Of a stretch of 32,976 nt of DNA, positions 7,246-15,507 are shown one piece after another. A program made the translations under genes and the position numbers. The notes beneath the pieces are model-generated. The model had not been told where the DNA came from. It saw only the letters and a program-made list of their open reading frames with translations, and made no database searches. The stretch is from Lachnospiraceae bacterium (lineage in GTDB: Bacteria; Bacillota; Clostridia; Lachnospirales; Lachnospiraceae), in the NCBI GenBank assembly GCA_900769115.1, contig CAAGFJ010000098.1:1-32976 (forward strand). The letters run 5' to 3'. How positions within the stretch are numbered: position 1 is the first letter of the stretch; every line of letters starts with the position of its first letter.

Positions 7246-9504
7246 ATGGATGTCAGGGTACAATTGGAACAAAAATTAGGGAAAGGTATTGGAGCAAGCA
7301 GCAATGAAGAACTGTTTTGTGCATTGCTTGAGATGACAAAACAGCTTGCAGATGACAAAAAACAGAAAGAAACAAAGAAGAAGATATATTATGTTTCTGC
7401 AGAATTTCTGATCGGCAAACTGCTTTCGAATAACCTGATCAATCTTGGAATTTATGATGAGGTTAAGAATGTTCTTGCAGAAGAAGGAAAAAATCTTGCA
7501 GAGATTGAAGAGGTGGAAGTAGAACCGTCTCTCGGAAATGGTGGCTTGGGAAGACTGGCAGCCTGCTTTTTGGATTCAATCGCATCCCTTGGATTATCCG
7601 GCGCAGGTATTGGACTGAACTATCATCTTGGATTATTCCGACAGGTGTTTGAGAACCATATGCAGAAAGAAAAGGTTAATCCGTGGATTGGAAAGCAGAC
7701 ATGGCTCAGAAGGACGGAGGTCGCATATCCGGTTAATTTCGGAGACCGCAATGTCATGTCAAGAATGTATGAAATTGATGTTACAGGATATGATAACCGG
7801 ACCAATCAGTTGTGCCTGTTTGATCTGGATACGGTGGATGACAGCATAGTGGATGAGCACAGTCAGTTTGATAAAAAGGATATCGAAAAGAATCTTACGT
7901 TGTTTTTATATCCGGATGACAGCGATGAGGATGGTAGAAAATTACGAATCTACCAGCAGTATTTTATGGTAAGTAATGCGGCGCAGCTGATTCTTGACGA
8001 GTGTAAGAAGAAAGGAAGTAATCTGTACGATCTGTATGAATATGCAGTGATCCAGATTAATGATACACATCCGACTATGATCATTCCGGAACTGATCCGC
8101 CTTCTTGTTGCAGAGGGAATGAATATGGATACGGCCATTGATGTTGTAAGCAGAACCTGTGCTTACACAAATCATACCATATTGGCTGAGGCATTGGAGA
8201 AGTGGCCAAGACATTATCTGATGGAGGTTGTGCCACAGTTGGTTCCGATCATTGAGGTATTGGATGATAAGGTAAGAAGACGTTTCAATGATGAACGGGT
8301 TGCGATCATTGATCGTAATGATGTGGTTCATATGGCGCATATTGATATTCATTATGGCTTCAGTGTGAATGGAGTGGCATATTTACATACAGAGATTTTG
8401 AAGAACTCCGAGCTGAATCATTTTTATAATATATATCCGGAGAAGTTTAACAACAAGACCAACGGAATTACATTCCGCCGCTGGCTGCTCTATTGTGATG
8501 AACCTTTGACTGAAACGATCACAGAATGGATTGGTGAAGGATTTAAAAAGGATGCAATGGAGCTGGAACGGTTGCTGCCGTTTGCTGAGGATAAGGACAA
8601 GCTGGAGAAGTTATTAGAGATCAAGCATGCCAATAAATTATATGCAAAGGATTATTTTGAAAGAACGCAGGGCATTTCGCTTAATCCGGATTCTATTTTT
8701 GATATTCAGGTTAAACGTTTACATGAGTATAAGCGCCAGCAGTTAAATGTGTTATATGTGATTCACAAATATTTGGAGATCAAAGCAGGCAAGCGGCCAA
8801 CGACTCCGGTTACTGTGATCTTTGGCGCAAAAGCAGCACCAGCTTATACGATTGCAAAGGATATTATTCACCTGATCTTATGCCTGCAGGAGATCATTAA
8901 TAAGGATCCGGAGGTAAACAAGTATCTCAATGTGGTTATGGTAGAGAATTATAATGTAACTCTGGCGGAGAAATTAATTCCGGCTTGTGACATTTCAGAA
9001 CAGATCTCTCTGGCATCCAAGGAGGCCAGTGGAACAGGTAATATGAAGTTCATGTTAAATGGTGCAGTGACGTTGGGAACAGAGGATGGTGCGAATGTTG
9101 AGATCCATGAACTGGTTGGAGATGATAATATCTATATTTTCGGAGCATCCAGTGATGAAGTAATCGCACATTATGCACATCAGGATTACAATGCAAGAAG
9201 TTATTATGAGAACAATGCCGGTTTGCGGGAAGCAGTAGACTTTATTGTCAGCGAAGCGGTTCTTGCGGTAGGAAACAGGGAAATGTTAGAGCGTTTGTAC
9301 AATGAGCTGCTGAATAAAGACTGGTTTATGACATTCCTTGATTATGATGCTTATGTTGAGAAGAAGGATCAGGCATATAAGGACTATGAGGATCGTCTGG
9401 CATGGGCAAAGAAAATGATGGTAAATATCGGAAAAGCAGGCTTCTTCTCATCTGATCGGACAATAGCAGAATATAACAACGATATCTGGCACTTGGAAGA
9501 TTGA
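7246..9504 (+). CDS. glgP: Glycogen/maltodextrin phosphorylase
   Basis: A GT35 phosphorylase that releases glucose-1-phosphate from the non-reducing ends of alpha-1,4-glucans, with pyridoxal phosphate as cofactor. The PLP lysine is Lys601 in the family signature around EASGTGNMKF (593-602). Other conserved stretches are EPSLGNGGLGRLAACF (93-108) and the KRLHEYKRQQLN segment (490-501). At 752 residues it is shorter than most family members (about 800 or more), with a short N-terminus; this short form is common in Clostridia. Its position beside a maltodextrin importer and MalQ suggests that maltodextrins from uptake, rather than stored glycogen, may be the main substrate (MalP role). The ATG follows AAAGGGG. 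Motifs are intact. Confidence 0.95.
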   Translation: MDVRVQLEQKLGKGIGASSNEELFCALLEMTKQLADDKKQKETKKKIYYVSAEFLIGKLLSNNLINLGIYDEVKNVLAEEGKNLAEIEEVEVEPSLGNGGLGRLAACFLDSIASLGLSGAGIGLNYHLGLFRQVFENHMQKEKVNPWIGKQTWLRRTEVAYPVNFGDRNVMSRMYEIDVTGYDNRTNQLCLFDLDTVDDSIVDEHSQFDKKDIEKNLTLFLYPDDSDEDGRKLRIYQQYFMVSNAAQLILDECKKKGSNLYDLYEYAVIQINDTHPTMIIPELIRLLVAEGMNMDTAIDVVSRTCAYTNHTILAEALEKWPRHYLMEVVPQLVPIIEVLDDKVRRRFNDERVAIIDRNDVVHMAHIDIHYGFSVNGVAYLHTEILKNSELNHFYNIYPEKFNNKTNGITFRRWLLYCDEPLTETITEWIGEGFKKDAMELERLLPFAEDKDKLEKLLEIKHANKLYAKDYFERTQGISLNPDSIFDIQVKRLHEYKRQQLNVLYVIHKYLEIKAGKRPTTPVTVIFGAKAAPAYTIAKDIIHLILCLQEIINKDPEVNKYLNVVMVENYNVTLAEKLIPACDISEQISLASKEASGTGNMKFMLNGAVTLGTEDGANVEIHELVGDDNIYIFGASSDEVIAHYAHQDYNARSYYENNAGLREAVDFIVSEAVLAVGNREMLERLYNELLNKDWFMTFLDYDAYVEKKDQAYKDYEDRLAWAKKMMVNIGKAGFFSSDRTIAEYNNDIWHLED

Positions 9505-9567
9505 TAATGGTAAAAGTGCACAATGGAAATAGAAAAGTGTTGTGTGAATTAACCAAACTTACCAATT

Positions 9568-9599
9568 CCGTGCAAATAGTGCTTGCATTATTTGCACGG
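9568..9599. promoter_or_regulatory. 11-bp perfect inverted repeat around the malE -35 region
   Basis: CCGTGCAAATA (9568-9578) and TATTTGCACGG (9589-9599) are exact reverse complements separated by 10 bp, and the -35 box at 9583-9588 lies in the gap. No T-tract follows, so it is a poor terminator for the phosphorylase gene. A dimeric regulator site is the better reading. Confidence 0.5.
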
Positions 9600-9611
9600 A
9601 TACAGTATGAT
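9583..9611 (+). promoter_or_regulatory. Predicted promoter of the malEFG-regulator-malQ operon
   Basis: TTGCAT (9583-9588) and TATGAT (9606-9611) are 17 bp apart, predicting a start near 9618. Both operator-like sites (9623-9637 and 9650-9662) would lie just downstream of the start, a placement typical of repression by blocking RNA polymerase. Confidence 0.6.
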
Positions 9612-9622
9612 AAACCTATCAA

Positions 9623-9637
9623 ATGGAAACGGTTCCG
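9623..9637. promoter_or_regulatory. Pseudo-palindromic operator / cre-like site before malE
   Basis: GGAAACGGTTCC (9625-9636) is a near-palindrome centred on CG. The 15-mer starting at 9623 fits the relaxed catabolite-responsive-element pattern WTGNAANCGNWNNCW at every fixed position except the last. A LacI-type gene in the same operon is the other obvious candidate binder. Confidence 0.5.
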
Positions 9638-9649
9638 AAAACAATACCA

Positions 9650-9662
9650 AAAACGTTTCCAA
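9650..9662. promoter_or_regulatory. Second operator candidate before malE, shared with the phosphorylase
   Basis: Exact copy of the 13-mer AAAACGTTTCCAA found at 7145-7157. Its centre is 24 bp from the centre of the 9625-9636 site, so two bound dimers could sit side by side. Confidence 0.55.
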
Positions 9663-9706
9663 ACAATGACTAAATCACTATTTTATCATTAAAGGAGGAA
9701 TCGATT

Positions 9707-11056
9707 ATGAAAAAGAGATTCGCAGCATTAGGACTGGCTACCATGTTAGTCGGTACATTATTAACAGGATGTGGAAGTTCCACAGGGGGTACAGATACAG
9801 CTAAGACATCTAAGGATTCTAAGAAAGAGGCAGCAGGTTCTGTATATTATCTGAACTTTAAGCCGGAAGCAGATGCACAGTGGCAGGAGCTGGCTGAGTT
9901 GTACACAGAGGAGACAGGAGTTAAAGTAACAGTTATTACAGCAGCGGCTGATCAGTATGAGACGACACTTAAGAGTGAGATGGGTAAGTCGGAAGCACCG
10001 ACCATGTTCCAGGTGAATGGTCCGGTTGGTCTTGCATCATGGAAAGACTATTGTTACGATCTGTCAGACGCAGCAGTTTGTAAGGAACTTACTTCTGATG
10101 ACTTTGAATTGAAAGATGGCGACAAGGTTGCCGGAATCGGATATGTAATTGAATCATATGGTCTTATTTATAACAAAGAATTGTTAAGCAAGGCTGGATA
10201 TTCACAGGATGACATTAAGAGCTTCGCAGATCTTAAGAAGGTTGCTGAAGATATTACAAGCAGAAAGGATGAGCTTGGCTTCTCAGCATTTACATCAGCA
10301 GGTATGGATGGTTCTTCTGACTGGAGATTTAAGACACATTTAGCAAACCTTCCTATCTATTATGAGTATAAGGCAGATGGAATCAATGATACAGATGCAA
10401 TCAAGGGCACATACTTAGACAATTATCGTAACATCTGGGATCTTTACATCAACAATGCAACATGTTCTCCAGAGCAGTTAAGTACCAAGACCGGTGATGA
10501 TGCTGTTGCAGAATTTGTAACAAACCAGGCGGTATTTTATCAGAATGGTACATGGGCATACTCAGATATATCTGAAGTAGGAGATGACAATCTCGGAATG
10601 CTTCCAATCTATATTGGTGCTGACGGAGAAGAGAATCAGGGACTTTGTACAGGATGTGAGAACTACTGGTGTATCAATGCAAAGGCTTCTGAGGAAGACA
10701 TTCAGGCAACAGAAGACTTCATGGAATGGTTAGTAACAGATGAGACAGCACTCAAGGCAATCTGTGGTTCTGCTAATGCAATGCCATCCGGTGGAGATGG
10801 AATGGGATTTGTAATACCATTCCATGGCAACCTGGAGTCAGACAACTTACTTGTTAACATTGCAAATGATTATGTAAAAGAAGGAAAGACACCTGTAAGC
10901 TGGAACTTTACAACAATGCCTTCTGAGCAGTGGAAGAATGATCTTGGTTCTGCACTTACAACATACGCAGCAGATCAGTCAGATGCGAACTGGGATTTAG
11001 TAAAATCCGCATTTGTAGATGGATGGGCAAAAGAAGCTGCAGCAACTGCAGAATAA
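9707..11056 (+). CDS. malE: Maltodextrin-type ABC transporter substrate-binding lipoprotein
   Basis: A family 1 extracellular solute-binding protein, anchored outside the membrane by a lipid, that captures oligosaccharides for the importer. The signal peptide is clear: MKKRF, a hydrophobic stretch, then the lipobox LLTGC with Cys22 as the lipidated residue. A Ser/Thr/Lys-rich linker follows (23-46), then the binding domain. At 449 residues it is slightly longer than E. coli MalE. It is followed by two permeases and MalQ, which points to alpha-glucan oligosaccharides. Related gut Lachnospiraceae proteins differ in preference for alpha-1,4 versus alpha-1,6 links, so the exact ligand is open. 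AAAGGAGG precedes the ATG. Confidence 0.9.
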   Translation: MKKRFAALGLATMLVGTLLTGCGSSTGGTDTAKTSKDSKKEAAGSVYYLNFKPEADAQWQELAELYTEETGVKVTVITAAADQYETTLKSEMGKSEAPTMFQVNGPVGLASWKDYCYDLSDAAVCKELTSDDFELKDGDKVAGIGYVIESYGLIYNKELLSKAGYSQDDIKSFADLKKVAEDITSRKDELGFSAFTSAGMDGSSDWRFKTHLANLPIYYEYKADGINDTDAIKGTYLDNYRNIWDLYINNATCSPEQLSTKTGDDAVAEFVTNQAVFYQNGTWAYSDISEVGDDNLGMLPIYIGADGEENQGLCTGCENYWCINAKASEEDIQATEDFMEWLVTDETALKAICGSANAMPSGGDGMGFVIPFHGNLESDNLLVNIANDYVKEGKTPVSWNFTTMPSEQWKNDLGSALTTYAADQSDANWDLVKSAFVDGWAKEAAATAE

Positions 11057-11087
11057 ATAAAAAATAAAAAAGTGTGTAATTAACTCT

Positions 11088-11135
11088 AAAATCCTTGGAC
11101 AGGCAACTTCCCCTCCTTTTCCTTCCAAGGATTTT
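11088..11135 (+). promoter_or_regulatory. Stem-loop between malE and malF
   Basis: AAAATCCTTGGA (11088-11099) and TCCAAGGATTTT (11124-11135) form a perfect 12-bp stem with a 24-nt pyrimidine-rich loop. No T-tract follows the stem (GGTGTT), so full termination is unlikely. Such hairpins after binding-protein genes often protect the upstream mRNA and lower expression of the permeases. The loop contains CCTCCT (11112-11117), exactly complementary to the malF ribosome site AGGAGG (11147-11152). Confidence 0.7.
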
Positions 11136-11158
11136 GGTGTTAAAACAGGAGGTAAATT

Positions 11159-12001
11159 ATGGAGAAAGCAATTAAAAAATATTGGCCGATCTTTCTGTTA
11201 CCTACCATGGCTGCGTTTATGATTGGATTTGTTATCCCTTTTGCGGAAGGTATATACTTATCGTTTTGTAGGTTTACTACGATTAAAGATGCAGAGTTTG
11301 TAGGTCTAAGTAATTATATTGATGCACTGAAGGATACAACGTTTACGGGTTCTTTCCGGTTCACTGCATTGTTTGCAATTGTAACACTGGTACTGATCAA
11401 TGTATTGGCTTTTCTGATCGCCCTTGCTTTAACACAGAACATTAAAGGTACTAACATTTTCCGTACGGTATTCTTCATGCCGAACCTGATCGGTGGTATT
11501 GTATTAGGTTATGTATGGCAGCTTATATTTGATGCTATATTTGCACGGTTTGGTCTGGCACTCAAGCTGAGTGAGACACTTGGTTTCTGGGGACTTGTTA
11601 TTCTGATCTGCTGGCAGCAGATTGGTTATATGATGATCGTTTATATTGCAGGTCTGCAGGCGATACCTGGAGATATTATGGAAGCAGCGATGATAGATGG
11701 TGCGAACCGGTCGCAGAGATTATTCCGGATCACGATTCCGAATATGATGCCATCGATTACAATCTGTACATTTTTAACAATTACCAATTCCTTTAAGCTG
11801 TTTGACCAGAACCTGGCTCTTACAGGTGGAGAACCGCTTCATAAGACAGAGATGATGGCACTTAATATATATCAGACGTTCTATGGACGTACCGGTTATG
11901 AAGGTGTTGGTCAGGCCAAAGCAGTATTATTCTTCCTGCTTGTGGTAGTAATTGGTTTATTACAGTTGAGACTGACGAGAGAAAAGGAGGTGCAGCAATG
12001 A
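11159..12001 (+). CDS. malF: ABC transporter permease, MalF-like
   Basis: One of two membrane subunits of the oligosaccharide importer. The 280 residues hold about six hydrophobic helices (for example 10-35, 68-92, 102-128 and 255-271). The cytoplasmic EAA loop that docks the ATPase is at 175-194 (EAAMIDGANRSQRLFRITIP). It is shorter than E. coli MalF, which has extra helices and a large periplasmic loop; this compact form is usual in Gram-positive bacteria. A strong AGGAGG precedes the ATG. It overlaps malG by 4 bases (ATGA), so the two are translationally coupled. No ATP-binding subunit is encoded in the locus. Confidence 0.93.
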   Translation: MEKAIKKYWPIFLLPTMAAFMIGFVIPFAEGIYLSFCRFTTIKDAEFVGLSNYIDALKDTTFTGSFRFTALFAIVTLVLINVLAFLIALALTQNIKGTNIFRTVFFMPNLIGGIVLGYVWQLIFDAIFARFGLALKLSETLGFWGLVILICWQQIGYMMIVYIAGLQAIPGDIMEAAMIDGANRSQRLFRITIPNMMPSITICTFLTITNSFKLFDQNLALTGGEPLHKTEMMALNIYQTFYGRTGYEGVGQAKAVLFFLLVVVIGLLQLRLTREKEVQQ

Positions 12002-12834
12002 TGAAGAAGAAAGTATGGGGCTGGGTAGCCACAATCTTTTTTACACTGGTGTCGATCTTATTTGTTACACCAATCTTGATTGTTTTGATGAACTCATTCA
12101 AATCCAAATCATATATTAGTCTGGAAACATTCAAATTACCATCGGAGCAGAGCTTCGTTGGATTACAGAACTATACAGAGGCAATCTCTAAGTATGAATT
12201 TGTAAAGGCCGTTGGCTGGACCTTGTTTATCACCGTATGTTCAGTTGTAGTTATCCTGATCTGCTGTTCCATGACAGCATGGTTTATTACAAGAGTGGAG
12301 AATGTAGTAACAAAGATCATATATCTTCTTTGTGTTTTCTCTATGGTAATTCCGTTCCAGATGGTAATGTTTACACTTTCCGGTACAGCAGATTCACTTC
12401 ATCTGAATACACCATGGGGAATTGTGATCGTATATCTCGGATTTGGTGCAGGATTAGCAGTCTTTATGTTCTGCGGATTTGTGAAGTCAATCCCGATTGA
12501 AGTAGAAGAGGCAGCAATGATCGACGGATGTACTCCGTTGCAGACATTTTTCAAAGTGGTACTTCCGATGATGAAACCTACGTATATTTCAGTTGGTATT
12601 CTGGAAGCAATGTGGATCTGGAATGACTTCTTACTTCCATATCTTGTACTGGATATTAAGAAATACAAGACAATATCCATTGTTGTACAGTATATGAAGG
12701 GAAGTTACGGACGTGTAGATATGGGTGCGATCATGGCATGTTTGATCATGGCAATCATACCGGTTGTTGTATTCTACTTAAGTGCCCAGAAATATATTAT
12801 CAAAGGTGTTGCAGCCGGAGCTGTTAAGGGATAA
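11998..12834 (+). CDS. malG: ABC transporter permease, MalG-like
   Basis: The second permease of the importer, 278 residues, with the family's usual helix pattern. Its EAA motif is at 171-190 (EAAMIDGCTPLQTFFKVVLP). The start overlaps the malF stop. Two adjacent ATG codons (11998 and 12001) are possible; I choose the first, because AAAGGAGG at 11983-11990 is 7 bases before it. It would pair with MalF and the upstream lipoprotein. The ATPase, probably a shared MsmK-type subunit, must be encoded elsewhere. Confidence 0.93.
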   Translation: MMKKKVWGWVATIFFTLVSILFVTPILIVLMNSFKSKSYISLETFKLPSEQSFVGLQNYTEAISKYEFVKAVGWTLFITVCSVVVILICCSMTAWFITRVENVVTKIIYLLCVFSMVIPFQMVMFTLSGTADSLHLNTPWGIVIVYLGFGAGLAVFMFCGFVKSIPIEVEEAAMIDGCTPLQTFFKVVLPMMKPTYISVGILEAMWIWNDFLLPYLVLDIKKYKTISIVVQYMKGSYGRVDMGAIMACLIMAIIPVVVFYLSAQKYIIKGVAAGAVKG

Positions 12835-12870
12835 AATAGATTCGTTGAAAATAATATATGAGGTGGATCT

Positions 12871-13875
12871 ATGACAATAAAGGATATAGCAAGATTATCT
12901 GGATGCGGTATAGGTACCGTATCCAGAGTGATCAATAATCAGCCGGGTGTAAGTGATGCGACAAGAGAAAAGATATTAGCAGTTATTAAAGAAAGTAATT
13001 ATGAACCCAATGAGAATGCACGGCAGTTAAAGATGCGAACCGGTGCATCGGTCTGTATTATTATGAAGGGACGTAATAATGCTTTGTTTTCGGATATCAA
13101 TGAGCGTTGTATGCTGACGCTTTCTTCCATGGAAGAAGATGCCATTATTGATGTTATTGATGAAGATGGAGATGAGATTGAAGAAGCTCTCCGTCTGATC
13201 CGGAATAACAACCCCAAAGGAATCATATTTTTAGGAGCTAACCTGGGATTGTTTGATGAAAGAATGAAAGAGATTGAGATTCCGTGTGTGATCGCAACAA
13301 CGAGTGCTGTTTCTCTGAAATGGAAGAATGTCTCGTCTGTTTCAGTAGATGATGAAACAGCTACTTCGGAAATGGTTCAGTATCTGTGTAAGCATGGACA
13401 TAAGAATATTGTTGTGGTGGGAGGATATCTTTCTAAGAACCAGATCAGTTATGCCCGGTATCTGGGCTGTAGAAAAGGATTTGAAGCATGTGGATTATCA
13501 TTTGATCCGGAACGGAACTATGTAGCCTGCAGGTATTCCATGGAGGCAGGTTATGATACCGTGAAAGAATTGCTGTGCAGGAATTCCGATGTTACAGCGA
13601 TCATTGCTTTGAGTGATACCGTTGCTTTTGGGGCGATGAGAGCAATTCGGGATTCGGGTCGAAAAGTTCCGGAGGATATTTCGGTAACCGGTTTTGATGG
13701 TATTGAACTGGCACAGTTTAGTATACCGAGAATTACAACCATTAAGCAGGACACCCAGCATATTGCAACGAGAAGTGTGGAGCTTTTGATCAAGCATATA
13801 CATTATAATCTGGAGAGTGAGCATGATACTGCATCGCACAATCTGATAGAAGGAGAAAGCGTCCGGACACTTTGA
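12871..13875 (+). CDS. LacI-family transcriptional regulator (MalR-like)
   Basis: A cytoplasmic sugar-responsive regulator. The N-terminal helix-turn-helix is canonical (MTIKDIARLSG, GTVSRVINN, then the hinge helix around NENARQLK, residues about 1-55), followed by a periplasmic-binding-protein-like effector domain with the VTGFDGIELA motif. At 334 residues it has normal length. It lies inside the importer operon, 36 bp after malG and 35 bp before malQ, so it probably controls that operon and itself. The best operator candidates in the window are the AAACGTTT-type sites before the phosphorylase gene and malE. Whether it represses or activates cannot be read from sequence. Confidence 0.93.
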   Translation: MTIKDIARLSGCGIGTVSRVINNQPGVSDATREKILAVIKESNYEPNENARQLKMRTGASVCIIMKGRNNALFSDINERCMLTLSSMEEDAIIDVIDEDGDEIEEALRLIRNNNPKGIIFLGANLGLFDERMKEIEIPCVIATTSAVSLKWKNVSSVSVDDETATSEMVQYLCKHGHKNIVVVGGYLSKNQISYARYLGCRKGFEACGLSFDPERNYVACRYSMEAGYDTVKELLCRNSDVTAIIALSDTVAFGAMRAIRDSGRKVPEDISVTGFDGIELAQFSIPRITTIKQDTQHIATRSVELLIKHIHYNLESEHDTASHNLIEGESVRTL

Positions 13876-13910
13876 TCTTGCATATCCGAAGAAAATATGG
13901 AGGAAAAAAG

Positions 13911-15401
13911 ATGAAGAAATCAGCAGGTATATTGTTTGCTGTTTCGAGTCTGCCTTCTAAATATGGAATAGGATGCTTTTCAAAAGAAGCATATCGTTTT
14001 GTAGACTGGCTGAAGGAAGCCGGGCAGACCTACTGGCAGATCCTGCCAATGGGACCAACCGGATATGGAGATTCTCCATATCAGTCATTTTCTACATTTT
14101 CGGGCAATCCATATTATATTGATTTAGAAGTGCTGATTCAGGATGGTTTACTTACTAGAGATGAATGTAGAAAGATAGATTTTGGCGATGATCCTGAGTC
14201 TGTCGATTATGAGAAATTATACAATGGAAGATACATATTACTTCGGAAAGCTTTTGAACGCAGTGATGTTTCGAGCCAGAGTAGTTATTGCTCTTTTATG
14301 CAGGATAATAAAGAATGGATTGAGGATTATTGCCTTTTTATGGCGATCAAGGATCACTTTAGCGGCAAAGCATGGTATGAGTGGCCGGAGGATATCCGCA
14401 GCAGGAAGGAACAGGCATTAGACCATTATCAACAGATGTTGCAGGATGAGATAGAATTCCATAAATATATGCAGTACATGTTTTTTAGGCAATGGAATCA
14501 GCTTCGTACGTATGCGAATGCGCACGGAGTACGTATTATTGGAGATATTCCGATCTATGTTGCCCTGGATAGTTCCGATGTCTGGGTGCATCCGGAATTG
14601 TTCCAATTAGATGAAGATCGCAATCCTGTCGCAGTGGCGGGTTGCCCGCCGGATGGATTTTCCGCAACCGGACAGCTTTGGGGTAATCCATTGTATGACT
14701 GGGAATATCACAGATCTACCGGGTATGCGTGGTGGATCAGCCGTATGAAGCACTGCTTCCGGTTGTATGATGTTGTCCGGATCGACCATTTCCGGGGCTT
14801 TGATGAGTATTATTCCATTCCGTTTGGTGATGCAACGGCAGAGAATGGTACATGGGAAAAGGGTCCGGGAATAGAATTGTTCCGTGCACTGGAAAAAGCA
14901 ATTGGTAAGAATGAAGTAATTGCAGAGGATCTGGGATTTGTAACACAATCGGTAAAGCAGCTGGTTGCGGATAGTGGGTTCCCGGGAATGAAAGTCTTAG
15001 AGTTCGCATTTGATGACAGAGATACGGGAACAACATCCGATTATATGCCGCATAATTATCCGTATAATGCGATTGCATATACAGGCACGCATGATAATGA
15101 GACTCTTGTGGGATGGTGGCATTCCATCGGAGAGAATGCGCAGGAGAGGGTTAGAGATTATCTTTGTGATTATTATACGCCGGACGATAAGATATATCTG
15201 CCGCTGATCGCATCTGTTTTACGAAGCGGTGCGAAGCTTTGCATGATTCCGTTACAGGATTATATGGGACTGGATAATAGTGCCAGAATGAATGAACCAT
15301 CTACAATTGGAGATAACTGGAAGTGGAGGATTCGGAATGATGCATTGGATGACAGCCTTCAGATGACAATCCGGAAGATGACACAGTGTTTTGACCGATA
15401 G
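13911..15401 (+). CDS. malQ: 4-alpha-glucanotransferase (amylomaltase, GH77)
   Basis: MalQ transfers maltosyl and longer units between maltodextrins, releasing glucose and producing chains long enough for the phosphorylase. The three GH77 catalytic residues are present: nucleophile Asp292 in VRIDHFRGF, acid/base Glu339 in IAEDLG, and Asp395 in YTGTHDNET. The conserved SPYQSFSTFSGNPYYIDL segment is at 55-72. I start it at ATG 13911 (496 aa), because GGAGG lies 7 nt upstream; an earlier in-frame TTG at 13872 overlaps the regulator stop and adds 13 residues not expected in the family. It is the last gene of the operon, before a hairpin terminator. Confidence 0.95.
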   Translation: MKKSAGILFAVSSLPSKYGIGCFSKEAYRFVDWLKEAGQTYWQILPMGPTGYGDSPYQSFSTFSGNPYYIDLEVLIQDGLLTRDECRKIDFGDDPESVDYEKLYNGRYILLRKAFERSDVSSQSSYCSFMQDNKEWIEDYCLFMAIKDHFSGKAWYEWPEDIRSRKEQALDHYQQMLQDEIEFHKYMQYMFFRQWNQLRTYANAHGVRIIGDIPIYVALDSSDVWVHPELFQLDEDRNPVAVAGCPPDGFSATGQLWGNPLYDWEYHRSTGYAWWISRMKHCFRLYDVVRIDHFRGFDEYYSIPFGDATAENGTWEKGPGIELFRALEKAIGKNEVIAEDLGFVTQSVKQLVADSGFPGMKVLEFAFDDRDTGTTSDYMPHNYPYNAIAYTGTHDNETLVGWWHSIGENAQERVRDYLCDYYTPDDKIYLPLIASVLRSGAKLCMIPLQDYMGLDNSARMNEPSTIGDNWKWRIRNDALDDSLQMTIRKMTQCFDR

Positions 15402-15428
15402 CTGGTTCAATGTGATAAGAAGGACACT

Positions 15429-15469
15429 CCCCTCAGACCGAATGGTCTGGGGGGATTATGCTATTTTTT
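15429..15469 (+). terminator. Probable terminator after malQ
   Basis: An 11-bp GC-rich stem (15429-15439 with 15444-15454, one G-U pair) and a GAAT loop are followed eight bases later by a T6 run at 15463-15468. The gap before the T-run makes it less than ideal, so some read-through into the next gene is possible. I saw no convincing promoter between it and 15508. Confidence 0.6.
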
Positions 15470-15507
15470 AGAGTAGTGTGTAGCAATGTTTTTGGGGAGG
15501 TGCCTTT

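Noticed and set aside
9568..9599. Terminator of the phosphorylase gene
   Set aside because: The stem is good, but no T-tract follows and the malE -35 box lies in the loop; kept as a regulatory repeat instead.
13872..13910. Earlier TTG start for malQ
   Set aside because: It adds 13 residues overlapping the regulator stop, and the ATG at 13911 has a strong ribosome site and the usual family N-terminus.
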